Shown here in pieces: positions 62,683-64,000 of a DNA stretch of 64,000 nt. Made by a program: the position numbers and the translations under genes. The notes under the pieces were generated by a model. That model searched no databases, had not been told where the DNA came from, and was given only the letters and a program-made list of their open reading frames with translations. Source of the DNA: Sphingomonas sp. (GTDB lineage: Bacteria > Pseudomonadota > Alphaproteobacteria > Sphingomonadales > Sphingomonadaceae); NCBI RefSeq assembly GCF_003248515.1, contig NZ_QFOB01000009.1:62001-126000 (forward strand), read 5' to 3'. Numbering within the stretch: the stretch's first letter is position 1; each line of letters opens with the position of its first letter.

Positions 62683-62703
62683 CCGGTGGCGCTTCGCCAC
62701 CGG
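62683..62703. other. Hairpin with a 9-bp stem upstream of the PRC-barrel gene
   Basis: CCGGTGGCG (62683-62691) pairs with CGCCACCGG (62695-62703) around CTT. It lies 60 bases before the PRC-barrel start and could end the upstream transcript or form part of a leader. No T-run follows. The rest of 62415-62764 holds no recognised gene. Confidence 0.5.
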
Positions 62704-62764
62704 GAGAGCATTAGCGGCTACGACGTTGTCCTCGAACGCTCGGACTTACTCGAAGGATTTTGTC

Positions 62765-63136
62765 ATGGCCGATACCCAGCTTGCCACCGAAGAAACCAAC
62801 CGGCTGATCGCATCTAACAAGGTTGAAGGGACTAGCGTTTACAACCGTGCGGGCGAGAAGCTCGGTTCCATCTACAATTTCATGGTCGAGAAGCGGTCCG
62901 GTCGGGTCGAATACGCCGTTCTCCAGTTCGGCGGGCTGTTCGGCCTCGGCAGCGATTATTATCCACTTCCGTGGGAAGTGCTCACCTATGAGACCGATCA
63001 GGGCGGATATGTCATCGATCTCGACAAGGCGGTGCTTGAGAAGGCGCCTCGTTATGCAGGTAATGACGAACCGCCTTTCGATCGCGACTATGGCCGGGAG
63101 GTCTACGGCTATTACGGCGTCAGTTATCCCTATTGA
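62765..63136 (+). CDS. PRC-barrel domain protein
   Basis: A 123-residue protein with one PRC barrel: KVEGTSVYNRAGEKLGSIYNFMVEKRSGRVEYAVLQFGGLFGLGSDYYPLPWEVLTY and VIDLDKAVLEKAP. A tyrosine-rich tail (YGREVYGYYGVSYPY) follows. Stand-alone PRC-barrel proteins are common in sphingomonads and often stress-induced; their role is unclear. The ATG at 62765 follows GAAGGA. Confidence 0.88.
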   Translation: MADTQLATEETNRLIASNKVEGTSVYNRAGEKLGSIYNFMVEKRSGRVEYAVLQFGGLFGLGSDYYPLPWEVLTYETDQGGYVIDLDKAVLEKAPRYAGNDEPPFDRDYGREVYGYYGVSYPY

Positions 63137-63138
63137 CC

Positions 63139-63174
63139 TTGAAGGCGGCCGGTCGATGGTCCGGCCGCCTTCAA
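63139..63174 (+). terminator. Hairpin after the PRC-barrel gene (14-bp perfect stem)
   Basis: TTGAAGGCGGCCGG (63139-63152) pairs exactly with CCGGCCGCCTTCAA (63161-63174) around TCGATGGT. It begins two bases after the stop codon. No T-run follows. Confidence 0.7.
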
Positions 63175-63688
63175 AGACGGGTTCTTCTCCGGATGACGCC
63201 GGAATGACGCGCCGAATTTCAAACGGGCAGGGAGCGGGCTCTGGTCGCAGGCACTAATCCAACCCGTCTAGTGATATCAGGTGTCGTATGCGGCGTTGCC
63301 GTCCGGGCCGCGCGATGATCCTACATGATACCGTGCATGAACGGCCGGCGATACCGGCGCGGGAGACGCGGATCGACCAGACTTGGAAGCGCTTGTTCTC
63401 GGCAATCTTGGGCATTGGCCGTTGGCTGATGTCCGCTGCGCTCCAAGCAAGAGGTTCGGCGCGCTCGGCGACATTCCTTATATCCCGTCATACGCCGACG
63501 GACAGTCGGCCGGTTAGCGTGACCTGCTGCATCATCCGGCAACGATGGTTAATGCTGCGAGGGATTGCGCCGCGGCAAAAATTGCGGGAGCGTGTTGGGC
63601 ATGCGGAGATGGCCAATGTCGGCAGCGCTCCCATCGAACAATCATTGTGGGATGCACACTGTCACACCACGTGTGGCCTGGGAAATCG
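63175..63688. other. Intergenic, no gene recognised
   Basis: About 510 bases between the PRC-barrel terminator and the gene at the right edge. Open frames cross it without ribosome sites or motifs. Confidence 0.5.
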
Positions 63689-64000
63689 TCAGTTGTCGTC
63701 GAGTGGTTCGCCTTTGCGAGCGGCTGCGCGACGCAAGGCCGTTCCCAAAAGACGTGGATCATGCACAGGGCGATCCCATCTTGCCGCATCGCTGAGCGCG
63801 GTGAGATCCTCCATGTGGGTCAGGAAGGTATAAACACGGTTGACGATCTCGATCATCAGGGTCTTCATCTCTGCATCCGAAATTCGGGAGAGCTCAGTCC
63901 AGGGGATATCACCGAAAGGCGTCACGACTTTCACGTCACTGAAGTCACCCAAAAGACTGTCCGGCCTCATCCCGGCATGCAATTCCTCAAGCCGACTGTT
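63689..64000 (-). CDS. Hypothetical protein, 5' end beyond the window
   Basis: The 103 visible residues are open to the right edge. DVKVVTPFGDIPWTELSRISDAEMKTLMIEIVNRVYTFLTHMEDLTAL is a helix-rich region, followed by DARWDRPVHDPRLLGTALRRAAA. No family was recognised. The true start lies beyond 64000. Confidence 0.6.
   Translation of the reverse strand, partial: NSRLEELHAGMRPDSLLGDFSDVKVVTPFGDIPWTELSRISDAEMKTLMIEIVNRVYTFLTHMEDLTALSDAARWDRPVHDPRLLGTALRRAAARKGEPLDDN

Noticed and set aside
63288..63833. 181-residue plus-strand frame near the right edge
   Set aside because: No motif, overlaps the better-supported minus-strand gene, and looks like GC-rich shadow.
1..64000. CRISPR arrays, tRNA or rRNA genes, integrases
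   Set aside because: None seen on reading; short direct repeats present do not form arrays.

Overview
The window looks like chromosomal DNA of a GC-rich alphaproteobacterium, most likely a sphingomonad. This is inferred from gene content and codon use: a MucR/Ros regulator, phasin, DUF2147, PRC-barrel and pirin-type genes, many small flavin and VOC enzymes, and several LysR regulators. No rRNA, tRNA, CRISPR array, integrase or transposase gene was seen.

Layout. 1-7.1 kb: a leftward redox operon, pntAA-pntAB-pntB (broken), aldehyde dehydrogenase, alcohol dehydrogenase and an acetoin-reductase-like SDR cut by the left edge, divergent from a LysR gene. 7.5-15.7 kb: a LacI-regulated catabolic locus. 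Its leftward genes are PPC-domain protein, amidohydrolase, aldo/keto reductase, two Yellow/royal-jelly-type beta-propellers (one broken) and LacI; an ABM-VOC fusion and an EthD protein run rightward. A perfect 26-bp palindrome in the divergent promoter is the likely operator. 15.9-22.9 kb: quinone-oxidoreductase-like enzyme with LysR, DUF2147, an FNR-type iron-sulfur regulator, a DUF5692-like membrane protein, a beta-barrel protein and a lipase. 22.9-30.9 kb: a tight eight-gene leftward operon joining an SrpA-like catalase, an unknown 171-residue protein and a DyP-type peroxidase to a complete EmrA/EmrB/TolC-type exporter, an OmpA-like protein and a small membrane protein. 31.1-36.2 kb: DUF4126-like membrane protein, SDR, a 950-residue wHTH-NTPase-TPR regulator and a second unusual regulator. 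37-41 kb: orphan ECF sigma factor, AraC, Tat-exported nitroreductase, ubiB-like kinase (frameshifted). 41.3-47.1 kb: LysR with isochorismatase hydrolase, alginate-export-type barrel, VOC, luciferase-like monooxygenase and an SDR lacking catalytic residues. 47.4-54.5 kb: azoreductase-SnoaL fusion, then a run of mostly overlapping genes (haloperoxidase-like hydrolase, GNAT, pirin, retropepsin-like protease, OsmC, membrane protein, RidA, esterase). 55-64 kb: exonuclease III (frameshifted), DUF3237, MucR, Hsp20, phasin, a RimK-like ligase with a membrane tail coupled to a TauE/SafE exporter, and a PRC-barrel protein.

Two themes stand out. First, five otherwise well-preserved genes carry frameshifts: two with internal deletions of roughly 25-33 codons and three with single-base indels. 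Either this is a decaying accessory region or the assembly has errors. Second, the peroxidase-plus-exporter operon is the best candidate for an undescribed system. Its promoter region carries a 7-4-7 direct repeat of the kind bound by OmpR/PhoB-type winged helices, and the large wHTH-NTPase regulator lies nearby.
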